In this document: in pieces, positions 49,182 through 59,879 of the stretch | How the letters are laid out: each line of letters begins with the position of its first letter | Position numbering within the stretch: the stretch's first letter is position 1 | NCBI GenBank assembly: GCA_013176395.1 | Contig: JABMLP010000005.1 | Location: forward strand, 310,001-374,000 | DNA: 64,000 nucleotides | Reading direction: 5' to 3' | Source of the DNA: Venturia oleaginea | Lineage: Eukaryota; Ascomycota; Dothideomycetes; Venturiales; Venturiaceae | Program-made: the position numbers and the translations under genes | Notes under the pieces: model-generated | Database searches by the model: none | What the model was told of the DNA's origin: nothing | The model's input: only the letters and a program-made list of their open reading frames with translations

Positions 49182-50920
49182 CGAATTGATAGAGCATAAG
49201 CACAATTAAGGATCGGAGGGTGTGATATTTTGCAGTTATGGTTGCAAGTTACTACGTGAGAGAGGCAGGATGAGCACGCCGCGAGGCAGGGTGAGCACGC
49301 CGCGAGGCAGAGTCATGGCGCGCAGACGGATCTGCAGCGCTTAAGCAATATTTGCTGCGCCTCACTACTCTACTTTAACGCCAAAATCTTCGCCTACAGT
49401 TGAAAATGGCTTCAGCTGGACATGGATTGCTCTGCGGCTTGGCTCTGGCATGCGGGCTATGCAAATGCGCAGACAAGATGGCTCTTTTAGAGTGAAGTGG
49501 AGAAATTGCTTAGCGGAATATTGAAGTAAAGACACGGCAGTGCAGCACGTCAGCGACATAGCCGAGATATTAGGAATCCCAGTGCTAAGCGTCGTGCGGG
49601 AATGTGGCGATCGGGCCACTCGCATGCATGAACTTTGGTTAGAAACATATTATTGGTTCTCGTCTGACCTGTGGATTCCTTGGCACGGCAAGGATCGGAA
49701 GTCTCTATACGAGAGACTTCCATTTGTAACAAAGAACAAGAACAACACACAGAAGCAATACAAGAGTCATTTCATTCATTTAGTTCATTTCATTATTATT
49801 TCATATTTCATATACTTATATTCGAAGCCGAATCAACACTGATCGGTTGTTGTACAGGCGACCAGAGATTAGCAAGATCTAATTTTTCAACGTACGAAAC
49901 TCCTGCTCGCAATCCAGGAGACCATCGTACATTCCTCTCGCTATATAGAGACAGCGTGAGCTCTAGATTTATTTAGAACCCGTCAACGATCTTATACCCA
50001 ACCGGGCCAGAAGATCAAATCAAGCCACGTTCGCACGATGACGACCCTAATCGGCGATTTTCCGCAGAATGGCTCCGAGGCCAGTGTCCCTGCAGGACCA
50101 TCCAAGACTGAAAAAGGGAGAGAGAAGGAGGTAGACTACCGTCAACAAGAGGAGGAGATTATACGAGACAGAAACAGACCTCTATCTCTCTTTGAGATAT
50201 GTGGAGAGGTAGAATGCTCAATAACTGTTGTATGGACAGACGTCGATGTTACGGATACCTGTCACATGTACTTGTCATACGTTGGCATATGGTGGCAGAT
50301 GACTTACAAATTACAGATGGCTGCGCCCATCTGTTGTACCTGTGATTGGTAGATTGTTACACAGGCATGTAAGCATCATGTGTGTGGTTCATTTGGTTCA
50401 TTCTTGGCAAAATGAACCAAATGAAGAGCTAGGGTTTCTTAGGAGATGGATCTCTATATGAAGGACGAGACTCTGCTCCCTCAGTGTCTCGTATCTTCAC
50501 TCTCTCATTACTTCGCTATTGCTTTTAGTTACTTAGCACAATTCACGACTCTTATATCTCACAAGCTCCGCTTCACTTGTTTGATACGACATTGTCGCCC
50601 CGGACTACTTGAACCCCACTGTGCGGATTAGCCAAATCCAGCTATACTACTTGAGCCATAGCCTCTGCGTAACAGTCGACCCCAATATATGGTACCAAGA
50701 TATCGATATCATATCAGGCCCTTCGAAAATCCAGATTACAACTTTCTTCGTACGAAAAGTATGCGAATTCAAACACTCTCCCCTCAGACGGAGAGATCTC
50801 CGTGATGCTTTGCGCGAGGACTTTAAAGGTTGGTGTTACAGATCACCTCAAGACCGAAGAGCAGGGACAGCGGGACTTGCAGAAGATGGTTGGATAACAA
50901 GAAGTTGTTGTTAGGATGGA
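49182..50920. other. relic DNA with a possible solo LTR
   Basis: About 1.7 kb without a gene I can name. A 21-bp unit GAGCACGCCGCGAGGCAGGGT is duplicated near 49270-49311. A block starting TGTTACGGATACC (about 50249) and ending GATACGACA (about 50592) has the TG...CA ends and TATA-like middle of a long terminal repeat, but I find no second copy and no clean target duplication. The frame at 50038-50352 is not recognisable. Confidence 0.35.
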
Positions 50921-50923
50921 TGG

Positions 50924-50971
50924 ATGGATGAATTCAATACACCCGTCGGGCCAGTATGGCTCCAGGGGGAC
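50924..50971. repeat. 48-bp interspersed sequence, copy A
   Basis: Starts ATGGATGAATTCAATA, contains CCCGTCGGGCCAGTATGG and ends CTCCAGGGGGAC. It is preceded by (GGAT)n. Copy B lies at 51540-51587 and differs only by an inversion-like CA/AC change. Confidence 0.8.
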
Positions 50972-51259
50972 ACTACCGACTCTCTATTATACATTATATC
51001 CCACTGTCAACGCTCCCTTCATTCCAAGCCCAAACCTTAAATTTTATAACGTATCTTTCCAACATACTCTGTTTTCAAATTGACCAAAACTCCAGAAACA
51101 ACAACAAAAACGAAAGGCGCAACTTACCGTCTACCAATAGACTGATAGGATCAGAGATTGGCGGTCAGTAAAAAGGGGGTGTCGGATCTAGGATTGCTGC
51201 TTGCATGGGTACTATCTTAATGAGTGAGTCCACATGCTCGGAGTTGGTTTCGTTAGAGA

Positions 51260-51790
51260 CTATTCCGTCTCTCGACTGAATCGTTTTGTAGCGTCTACGA
51301 ACGCAATTGTCGCTCGCACCGCTGCTACATCTGGCGTCCATTTTGGACCATCAATCATCTCTCCTCTTCTGTTTGTAAGTGTTGAGCGGCCTCCTACTAA
51401 ATAGGAGACGTCGCTCCTTGGTTCGGTCGCTTCTCTTAAGAGCCGTCGTTGCTCGCTCCATCGTTTGCAATCGAGTAGGAAATGCTGCACGCTTTCCACG
51501 ACTCCGCATTCTTCGCACAATGGCGATACAAGGGTGTGGATGGATGAATTCAATAACCCCGTCGGGCCAGTATGGCTCCAGGGGGACTACAAGGGTGTGG
51601 CATGAGCGGGTCGGCACCTCCCTACTGGCGCCATCTCTGCCTGTGCAACCTCGTGATGCGGACGGCTTGATGAGGGGTCACTCAAGACGCTGATCTGCTT
51701 TCTTGAACACGCACCACATCTGTAACCACAAGCTATACTCGAGCCAAAAAGGCACCCTTCGCTGCTGCACGGCCATACTCTAAATTGCAA
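51260..51790 (-). pseudogene. relic of a non-LTR (LINE) retrotransposon, C-terminal part of ORF2
   Basis: Minus-strand frames resemble the last part of fungal LINE polyproteins: a Cys/His cluster C-E-E-C-x8-H-x4-C (SPLCEECGV then HFLLDC) followed by W-x-EQRRLLREAT and a short C-terminus. The frame is interrupted at 51540-51587 by a 48-bp insertion with a 13-bp target duplication, so the reading frame shifts. Upstream sequence to about 51790 is too decayed to assign. No reverse-transcriptase core is seen. Confidence 0.6.
51527..51600. mobile_element. 48-bp insertion with 13-bp target duplication (copy B)
   Basis: TACAAGGGTGTGG stands on both sides (51527-51539 and 51588-51600) of a 48-bp insert. 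The same 48 bp occurs at 50924-50971. Removing the insert and one target copy joins the LINE reading frame. On the minus strand the insert ends in ATCCAT, a simple tail like those of some LINEs, and it would encode PLEPYWPDGVIEFIH. Confidence 0.75.
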
Positions 51791-52720
51791 CGGACTACAT
51801 TATCGTAGACACACTACCTCGCTGGTATGAAGTACTTCTACTAAACAAACTAAGGCCGCAATTTCTGTATGGATCGAGATCCTAACGAGCTCAGCGTACG
51901 TTCTTCAATTCCTTATGGTCAGAGAGACGAGAACTGCACTACAGTCGCGCTTGAATTTCCTCCTACGACTTACAACGTTTGTTTCCCGGCATGCGTCTTC
52001 TCGAGCACAAAAGCGGTGGCGAGCTCAGCTTGACCAAAAACATTTCTGTCCTATTTAGCCCATAATAAGCTGCTGTTTTCGAAGTCTCACCTTGATTTTG
52101 AGTATTTTAAAGCTTTGAATACGTCCATCTCGATCGATATTATAGTGTTTGAGCAGGTGTTCTCGAATATAGGCATAGCTGGTGGCCCTGAATACCGCAA
52201 TATTGGCGCCAGGATTCGTTTTTGCGTGATTATAGCACGGTAGGTACATCTACATCTTCACATTCGTCTTAATCTTAAAAAGGAGAATGCCAACGCCCTA
52301 AATAAGACTCCTGGTACCGCCTCTGGAATAGTGGAGGCCTCGGTACCCGAATCTATAAGGAACACAATTTCCGAGCATCATCTCCCTTGATATTCTGGGC
52401 CACCGCGATACAAATGTAAGAAAGTACAGTGAATGACAGCAGTCAAACATTGTTGATCGAGATTGGAAGAAGGATTATCAAGAAGCTTGCAAATAATACT
52501 CGAGGATAGACTGGATCTGGAGCTGGTCTCTGAGAAAAGTCAAGGAGTTGAAAAGTTGATTCAAAAGGGCATCAAGCGAAGAGTAGCATTGCGTTTTATA
52601 CATGATATTCCAAAGTTGGCGAAGCGGCAGAAGCAGTCTCACAATACAGAGCTGGATTAGAATTCAACACTACCATAGCATAATTTTGGAGTTTTTGAAT
52701 ATTCTAAATCGGGTACTTTT
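51791..52720. other. relic DNA, no supported gene
   Basis: About 930 bp with short frames only; nothing recognised. Confidence 0.4.
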
Positions 52721-53698
52721 TCAATACTTTTCCACATTCACTCCCGCATGTCTGAAATGTCCCTTTGCACCACACTCCCTACCGCCAACAATACCAATAC
52801 ACCATTCTAGAAACCCCTGAAAGTCTCGGTGTAGGCTACTTTCATATTCATGCCATTATTTCTTGCTAAAGGCTTTCAGCTCTGCAAAGAACTCTTCAAC
52901 CGGATTGAGATCTGGTGAATACGGTGGTAAATAGACAAGTATAACGCCTGCATCACTGCACATTTCTTTAGTCCGTTCACTGTGGTGAAAGGATGCGTTA
53001 TCCATAACCAGAACCGAACATGGCTCCGGGTATGGTCTACAATGGTGGAGAAGTTGTTCGATGAAATCCTCGTATAAATCACCGTCCGTAGTACCTTGGA
53101 ACACTCGGGATAAAAGGACGCCATCTTGCGAAAATGCTAGGAGAATGTGATACCTACGATCCCGATGGAAATTAGTAACTTGCACAGGTGTCACGCCGAG
53201 GGGAGACCAGCCTGTGCGCCTGATGCCGATCCGTTGATCGCAGCCGGACTCGTCGACGTAAACGAGATGATACGATCGAAACTCAGACAAATTATGGAGA
53301 TAATAGTCTCGTAGGTCTAGATGGCGTTCTTTCGCGACTTGGCGAGTGACCTTCTTAAACCAGTGGACAGATTTCAGTGCCCTACTAATATCGCAAGCCT
53401 CGACACGAATGCCGAAAGACTCTGCCAGAAAATCAGCCATCTCGTCTTGAAATAGCCCGGGCTTCATCAGCAAGTATTCACAGAGGACTTCGAGTATTTG
53501 AGGGGTGATTCGTCGTCGTCGTCCGGCACCGTTCGATGGTGCTTTCGTCATGCCAAAAAGTCGCAAATTGCGGGCTATCCGTTGAATTCCGCATTCACTG
53601 CAGTGAGCAGCATTGGCCATTTGTTTCTGCGTGAGAGTCCCACTGAGTACCATATCACCAATCATCTGGTGCTGAGATACTGCCAGTCGTCGTGCCAT
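52721..53698 (-). pseudogene. DDE transposase (Tc1/mariner-pogo type) with one premature stop
   Basis: Start at 53698 (MARRLAVSQHQMIGDMVLSG). It has a helix-turn-helix N-terminus, then YVDESG, LVMDNASFHH and LPPYSPDLNPVEEFFAELK, the D-D-E residues of the catalytic core. A TAA at 52856-52858 ends the frame after KAFSKK. The same frame then stays open for 44 more codons, continuing WHEYE, DFQGFLEWC and AKGHFRHAG, which are normal C-terminal motifs of this family, to a TGA at 52721-52723. A single nonsense mutation is therefore the only visible defect. A CAA to TAA change would be of the C-to-T type produced by RIP. Confidence 0.82.
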
Positions 53699-53752
53699 GA
53701 TTCAATAACTGCAATAACTGTAGCTTGTTGGAGGTGGAAAGCTGTAGCTGGT

Positions 53753-53850
53753 GCTGGAGCGATAGAATGTGCTCGAGCGATAGATTGTGCTGGAGCGATA
53801 GATTGTGCTGGAGCGATAGAATGTACTGGAGCGATGGAATGTGATGGAAT
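53753..53850. repeat. 18-bp tandem repeat, about 5 units
   Basis: Unit GCTGGAGCGATAGATTGT with one to three changes per copy, just upstream of the transposase start. Confidence 0.85.
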
Positions 53851-54106
53851 GAGTGAAGTCTAGTGACCACTTCGCAATCACTCGCTACTGCGTAGGCTGG
53901 TTCGCTCTCATGTAGGACAACGACATTTTTGTATCTTAGATATCTATACCAAGTTAGATGATCTCACTACTCACAACGTTAGATAAGAAGTGGAGAAGAA
54001 GGGCCTAATACAAGACGATGCAGTCTAATGGAATGCTGCACTCGCGGTATAATAAGTTCCCGGAAATAGTATGGCAGAAGCCAGTCTATAAACTTATGCC
54101 AGTCAT

Positions 54107-54532
54107 TCAATCATCCCAGAAGTCCTTCCCACCGAACTTTTTCCCAACCAACGCTTTGCCATCTTTGCCTACTTCTACACCGTCATATGTAGAGGCTCCC
54201 ATCATGCCGCCCTTCCAGTCCCTGCTGTATGCATCTCCAGTCTGTGCCTTGCCCTTGATGATAACGCTATGGTATCGGTGCCCAGTAAGTGCTTCTTTAG
54301 CGGCTGTATAGAGTAACTCATCCACACCCTGTGCTGCATCCTCAACAAGTTTAAGCTCTTGCTTATCGTGAATGTCTGTAGTCTCCTGCCGGACCAATGC
54401 GATTGATTGAGGCGCAGGGAAAAGCCTCTCGAGGTTGTCGATGAGCATAGTGATGTCAGTGATGAGCTCTATGTCCACGTTGAGGCTGGGGCCAAAGCTC
54501 ATCTTGGAAACTCCTATAACATTGGTGTGCAA
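54107..54532 (-). pseudogene. C-terminal fragment of a HET-S-like protein (end of HeLo domain plus HRAM amyloid motifs)
   Basis: Frame of 141 codons. Residues 10-85 are helical and resemble the last helices of HeLo domains (LITDITMLIDNLERLFPAP, LKLVEDAAQGVDELL). Residues 85-141 hold two pseudo-repeats with the HRAM (HET-s-related amyloid motif) pattern: HSVIIKGKAQTGDAYSRDW and then GVEVGKDGKALVGKKFGG-KDFWDD. The alternating V/G/K/N-like residues and the aromatic, GGK-x-FWD ending are characteristic of HET-S prion-forming regions. The first two-thirds of a HeLo domain are missing: upstream sequence on this strand is occupied by the opposing NACHT gene, and an acceptor-like TTATAG|GAG stands just before the fragment. 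HET-S proteins form membrane-targeting cell-death effectors activated by an NLR. This copy looks 5'-truncated and so probably non-functional. Confidence 0.75.
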
Positions 54533-54565
54533 GTAAATACTCTACTTGGGGCAAGTACTAACTAG

Positions 54566-56969
54566 TATCCAGCACTAGACAGCCCGCTTAACAGCTTGCC
54601 GTACGCGAAGGATGCGCCCTTCAACTCGTTCGCAAAACAGAACCACCCGACATGCCTCCCCCGTACCCGCGTCAACATACTTGAAAAGATATACAACTGG
54701 GCTGATGGCCGAGACGAGCGCTGTATCTTCTGGCTGAACGGCTTGGCCGGCACAGGAAAGTCGACAATTGCGCGCACAGTCGCGCGCACATACTCCGACC
54801 AGAAGCGCCTCGGAGCCAGCTTCTTCTTCTCGCAAGGCGGCGGAGATGTCGGCCTTGCAGGGAAGTTTGTTACAAGCATTGCGTTACAGCTGGCGAGCAG
54901 TATACCTTTTCTTGACCAGTACATTTGTGATGCTATCAAAGAGCACCGCGACCTCATAAACCAGTCTCTTCGCGACCAGTGGCAGCAACTCGTCCTACGT
55001 CCTCTGTCGAAGCTAAACGGAAACGGCTGCCAGGCTTTGTACGTTCTTGTGATTGATGCACTTGATGAGTGCGACAATGATAGCAACATCCAGACAATTT
55101 TACTTCTCGCGGCAGAAATTCGACATTTGAAGAGAGTACGGCTACGAATTTTCCTAACCAGCAGGCCTGGGAATCCGGTTCGACATAGCTTCCACTACCA
55201 GCTTCCACATACCGAACACCACGACTTCATACTCCACAACATATCGTTGACGGTTGTCAATAATGATATCCGCAATTTCCTACGACATGAGCTTGCAGGT
55301 ATTGCTAGTAGGCACATTCTCGGTGGTGGTTGGCCTAGCACGCAGGTGGTAGAGCAGCTTGTTGATGGTGCAAATGGGCTTTTCATCTGGGCGGCAACTG
55401 CATGTCGCTTTATCGATGAAGGTAGAAGCTTGGCTAAACGTCGCCTATCCATAATCCTCAAGATTGACTCTGAAGATGACTCGACAGACGGATCGTCTTC
55501 GGACTGTTCCGCAACAGATGACAAGAATAAACAGCCTGCACCAGAGCAGCATTTGGATAAACTGTACATCACGGTTCTACGAAATTCTATCCAACAATAC
55601 CACACGAAGTCGGAAAGAAAAGAGTGGCGCAAGCTACTTGGAGCGACTATAGGGACTATTGCTATACTGTCTTCTCCTCTATCTACCCAGTCACTGAGGA
55701 AACTACTCGACACCTCGCAAGAACAGATGGACCAAACACTGAACGATCTTCATGCGATTGTAGATATTCCAAAAGACCCAACTCATCTACTGCGTTTATA
55801 TCATCCATCATTCCGCGACTTCCTCCTTGACCCGAAGCGATGTGGAGATCTACGTTTTGGGATTATCGGGACGCAAGCACATGGAACCCTTATAATAAAG
55901 TGTATACAGCTCATGCATTCTCTTAAACAAGATATTATAGAGGTGAACCAGCCAGGAGCCTTTGTGACTGACGTCCCGCCCAGTCGTGTAGAGCAATGTC
56001 TACCTCCGGAACTTCAGTATGCATGTCTCTACTGGATCGAGCATGTTCGGAGGAGTAATACTCAGCTCTGGGATAACAGTCAAGAACATACCTTCTTGCA
56101 CAAGCACCTCCTGCACTGACTCGAGGCTCTTGGATGGATGAAGTCGATATCAGAAGGAGTTCTAGCAATATACTCTCTAGAGGGTCAACTTTCGGTAAGT
56201 CTTCTTCATTATTTAACAGAATCCTAACTAATATCTACCTAAGGCCGATGAAAGTCCTAACCTATACGCATTTGTTCACGATGCGTGGCGATTCGCCCGA
56301 TACTACCGATCTGTGATCGAACGGGCACCCCTCCAACTCTACTGCTCTGTCCTCATATTTATCCCAGAGAAGAGTATCATTCGGAAACACTTTGAAAATT
56401 GCATTGCCGCTGAGATTAAAAAGAAGCCTAGTGGACAAGAAAACTGGAACGCGGGGCTGCAGACGCTTGAGGGCCATCCTTCTGGGGTTAGGTCTGTCGC
56501 CTTCTCGCCGGACGGCAAAGTACTGGCTTCAGGCTCGGAAGACAACACAGTGCGGCTCTGGGACACGGGCACGGGCGCGGCGCTGCAGACGCTCAAGGGC
56601 CATTTTGATGAGGTTAGCTCTGTCGCCTTCTCGCCGGACGGCAAAGTGCTGGCTTCAGGCTCGTACGACGCGACAGTGCGGCTCTGGGACACGGGCACGG
56701 GCGCGGCGCTGCAGACGCTCGAGGGCCATTCTTTCAGGGTCAACTCTGTCGCTTTCTGGGACAATATCACAGGAGTAACGCCACAGTCGCTCGAGGGCAC
56801 ACTCTCCCCCAAGGTAATATTAGGAAACGTGAGGGAAGAATGGGTGACTCTTAATGGAAAGAAAACACTTTGGCTGCCACCTGAGTATAGGCCTGCGGTT
56901 GTGACTATTTATAATCACGTTATAGCTATCGGCTGTTCATCAGGACTTTTATTCTTCCTACAATTTTAA
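54566..56969 (+). pseudogene. NACHT-WD40 (NWD) NLR pseudogene
   Basis: Reads from a splice-acceptor-like ACTAACTAG at 54557-54565; no upstream exon or start is seen. Order: LPYAKDAPFNSFAK entry segment, NACHT with Walker A GLAGTGKST (about 54745), Walker B VLVIDALDEC, TSRPGNPVR sensor, then a winged-helix-like part, an intron 56195-56243, and about two and a half WD40 repeats (SVAFSPDGKVLASGS, TVRLWDTGTGAALQTL). The frame is broken by TGA at 56117-56119, where the family has Trp (HLLHWLEALGWM), and by a 4-bp duplication (GATG) at about 56132-56139. The WD region is far shorter than in usual sensors (7 or more repeats). It lies head-to-head with the HRAM protein fragment. Confidence 0.85.
56475..56770. 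repeat. 126-bp WD40-coding tandem units, about 2.4 copies
   Basis: Units differ at a few sites only (for example SGVRSV, DEVSSV, FRVNSV at the variable start of the repeat). High DNA identity is typical of NWD genes subject to repeat shuffling. Confidence 0.85.
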
Positions 56970-58109
56970 GAAGAACAAGAAGAAGTTCCGAAAACTTTTT
57001 CTTCTCTTCTTTCTTCTTTCTTTTTACTATTTCTGACACATAGGGGCAAGGGGAAGGCGTGTATTTATGCTTGTTAGTACTTTCAGCAGACAATTATACA
57101 AGCTTCTTGAAGCTTCCTTGTTAGTAATGTTTAGAATTTCACCGAACAATGATTTTAATCTCTACGAGCATCTTCCGAACCCAGGCCAAAATCAACTGTG
57201 CGTATACCTAGTATTACTCGGACATATTCCCCGTGGTATGTATTGTACGCATGCTTTTTACATATACTCGGACACAATTTTACCATCGCCAACGAGAGTG
57301 AATGTATGTGGAACTTGTGGAGCCGAGGTATGTTGCAGATAATCGCCTTATGCGGAAGCATGTTCGAGTATATTTCGAGTTTCACTCAACTCCATAATAT
57401 TATCGATCACCATTGCTCCTTCCTTGCAGGTGGAAATCTGTCTTCATATCATTCTCGCTATGTTTTCAACATCTCATCTCCAATCTCAAGTCTCTTAGCC
57501 GCTGGGAGAGCCGTCGTATTGCATTACATTGTCGTTTTCGTCTCAATTCTCGGTCATTTTTGTGTTAGCCAATGGAGCGCTCAATCACTCACCACCATGA
57601 TATCATCTACCTTGATTAACACAAGCGGCGAGGTCCGCGGATATACCGGTGTAATCTACCGCATATAAACTCCGACATACTAGGACATGCCGTGTCCAGC
57701 CACGGACATTCAGCTGTCTGGTAGTCCTGCATCAAACAGTCGATTTGGCTGTCTAGGGTCTGGCAGGGCTCCCGAAATCCTTGAAGCATAGATTGCGGGC
57801 AAGATCAATCGTGGTGTACGAGTTCGGTCCTGGCTCGCAAGTCGCTTGATGGTTCGTAATGAATTCGGACACAATGAAGATGGCGAGTGGTGAGGACATC
57901 GAAAATATTGCCTCTCTGAAAAAGATATGGACACTTGGCTAGAATTCGCAGGGTCTCTCGTACGCGTAAATCTGATCTATACATGCGTAGAATTCTGTCC
58001 GGTCTGTGGAAAGCGAGGAACATCAAAATCGAGAACACGTCAATATATTTTACTTTTCTCTCCTTCTTGGCTTCATCTAGAAAAGGCAGATTCTCATTTG
58101 GCAATGTTC
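56970..58109. other. relic DNA, no supported gene
   Basis: About 1.1 kb with a C/T-rich start and short frames only; nothing recognised. Confidence 0.4.
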
Positions 58110-59238
58110 TCATCCATACTCATAACGATAGCACAAAAGCCCTCCTTCGCTGCTCATGACATCTCTCACTTTGGCAACGATTCCGATTCCGAAACCTTGC
58201 ACAGAAAGTTCGTCATCCAATGCAGACTCCTCTGTTTGGTTCTTGAAGTGTCGGAAGTCCTTCCTAGAGCCCTTCATCTCGCTCAGGCGCTTGGGATTCT
58301 GATCTTGCCACAGCCACCACAGGCGATCGATCTGAGTATGATGCATGTAGAACACCGGGTCTGTATCGATTAGCCAAAATTGCCACCACGAAGTTGATTC
58401 ACCCAGTACTAATCATTAGGTGCAGTGAAGAAGTAAAAGTCCCCGGAAATAAATTGGGGGATGGCGTTGTGTGTGCCCGTCTCTAACTTTGCGAAGAAAC
58501 TTTCGTAACTTTGCTGCACAAGAACGTCTTTGATGCGATCAGGCGTTACACTGTTCTCAAATCGCCTTTTTTGCATCACCCGTTGCGAAACCTCGACTAA
58601 AACAATGCGGATCCGCCGATACATTGTATACATGCAACTTGTTGTCAGCATGAGCTTGCCAGTGCCTAGTGGTGTTGGCAAAGGGGCCTTCTTCGATGCA
58701 TCGGCCTCGCGCAAGAGTTGGCTCGCTAACTTTGCCATCTCCGCCAAATCCAAAGACATTATCCCAGATTGGCGAAGCTGTTAGACTGTTAGAGTCCAGA
58801 CTCCAGTCCCAATATCTGTACGCCTTGATCAGTCATGCTCAGGTTAAAAAACTCAATGCCGTTAACCCACGGAATGGATCCTCTAAACCCGCACTCCTCT
58901 GCAAGTACATTTTAGTACAATTGCAGGAAGTAGCGGTGCCAGGTAAGAAAAGCTCCTGTATAGTGTCTACCCGTCCCCTCTTTTGTATGGGCGAACGCAA
59001 AGTCGTCCCAGCGGGATGAGCCAGGCTCAAATAATGAGGATCGATGCATCAAACATTGGATAGAGTTGATGCACTCGATTTGATCGGAGGGAGGTAAGAG
59101 CCTCCATTCTTTCCTAAACTTCGGGTTGTGGCACGATTTCGGTAAGGCAGTGCGTGACAACGGGAATGGGAGGGATATCAGCAGTATGATTCCTACTGCC
59201 AGAACGTATTCTAATATCTGTTTCTGCAGGTGTCTCAT
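58110..59238 (-). pseudogene. tyrosinase (type-3 copper oxidase) pseudogene
   Basis: Family enzymes oxidise phenols to quinones with two copper ions. The start at 59238 is followed by a hydrophobic leader (YVLAVGIILLISLPFPLS), suggesting secretion. Pieces in order: a CuA region HYTGAFLTWHRYF; a TAA stop right after FLQLY, where Glu is usual (58909-58911); EECGFRGSIP; WDNVFGFGGDGKVS; a frameshifted middle; ETGTHNAIPQFISGDF lacking the expected His of CuB; FYMHHTQIDRLWWLWQ; and the C-terminus GGLLCYRYE. At least one stop and one frameshift break it. Close in sequence to fungal secondary-metabolism tyrosinases. Not functional. Confidence 0.8.
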
Positions 59239-59879
59239 TGAATAAATGTACCAAATAATAGCAAGGACAGACTCACTTCTGATTAGGAGGCTGTTCAGCG
59301 AATTCTTTGAAGTCTGCCTCGCGCTCAGGCACACGCTTGTATTGCCATGGCTTGTTTGGTGTACTTATTTGCGTAAGCATCTCGGAACGTAAACTCGATG
59401 GTAAGTCGCCGGCCCAGAGTCTAAGAAGGAAGAGTTGCTGATAGCGATAGATGACGACTACGAAGTCTGCCTAGTATATTGCGGTCTATCTAGCCTTCCA
59501 CCAAAGATGACAGATGAAAGTAGGAGGATCACAACCTTGTCACATTATATGAGATCTAGGTCTAGGGTAAGCCCGGCTACTGTTTCATTGAATTGTATTG
59601 TGTGCAAAGGATCGATCGCTACTGCTGCTCCTAAATATCTGCAGATCATGTCCAATTCGACTTGCAATTATCCGTCGATAGCCTTCTTATCATTCGAATA
59701 ATAGAAGATTCATTCCTACTATATCTCATCAGAGTAAGGAGTTACTTAAGTATATATAACTTCTATTATATTTACTGCACTAGTGACTGCGATAGCATAG
59801 TAGTAAGATGTTGAATAAACCGCAAAGCTAGAGGATCGATAGATTGAATAGGACTTAGTTTTAAACTTCTGAACCGACT
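59239..59879. other. relic DNA, no supported gene
   Basis: About 640 bp. Minus-strand frames near 59270-59400 give short plausible peptides (for example KPWQYKRVPEREADF), but no family is clear. The rest is AT-rich and low-complexity. Confidence 0.35.

Noticed and set aside
43500..49200. CRISPR-like array
   Set aside because: The regular 93/96-bp repeats are protein-coding, without spacers.
50249..50592. Solo LTR (TG...CA ends)
   Set aside because: No second copy in the window and no clear 5-bp target duplication; left only as a possibility in the intergenic entry.
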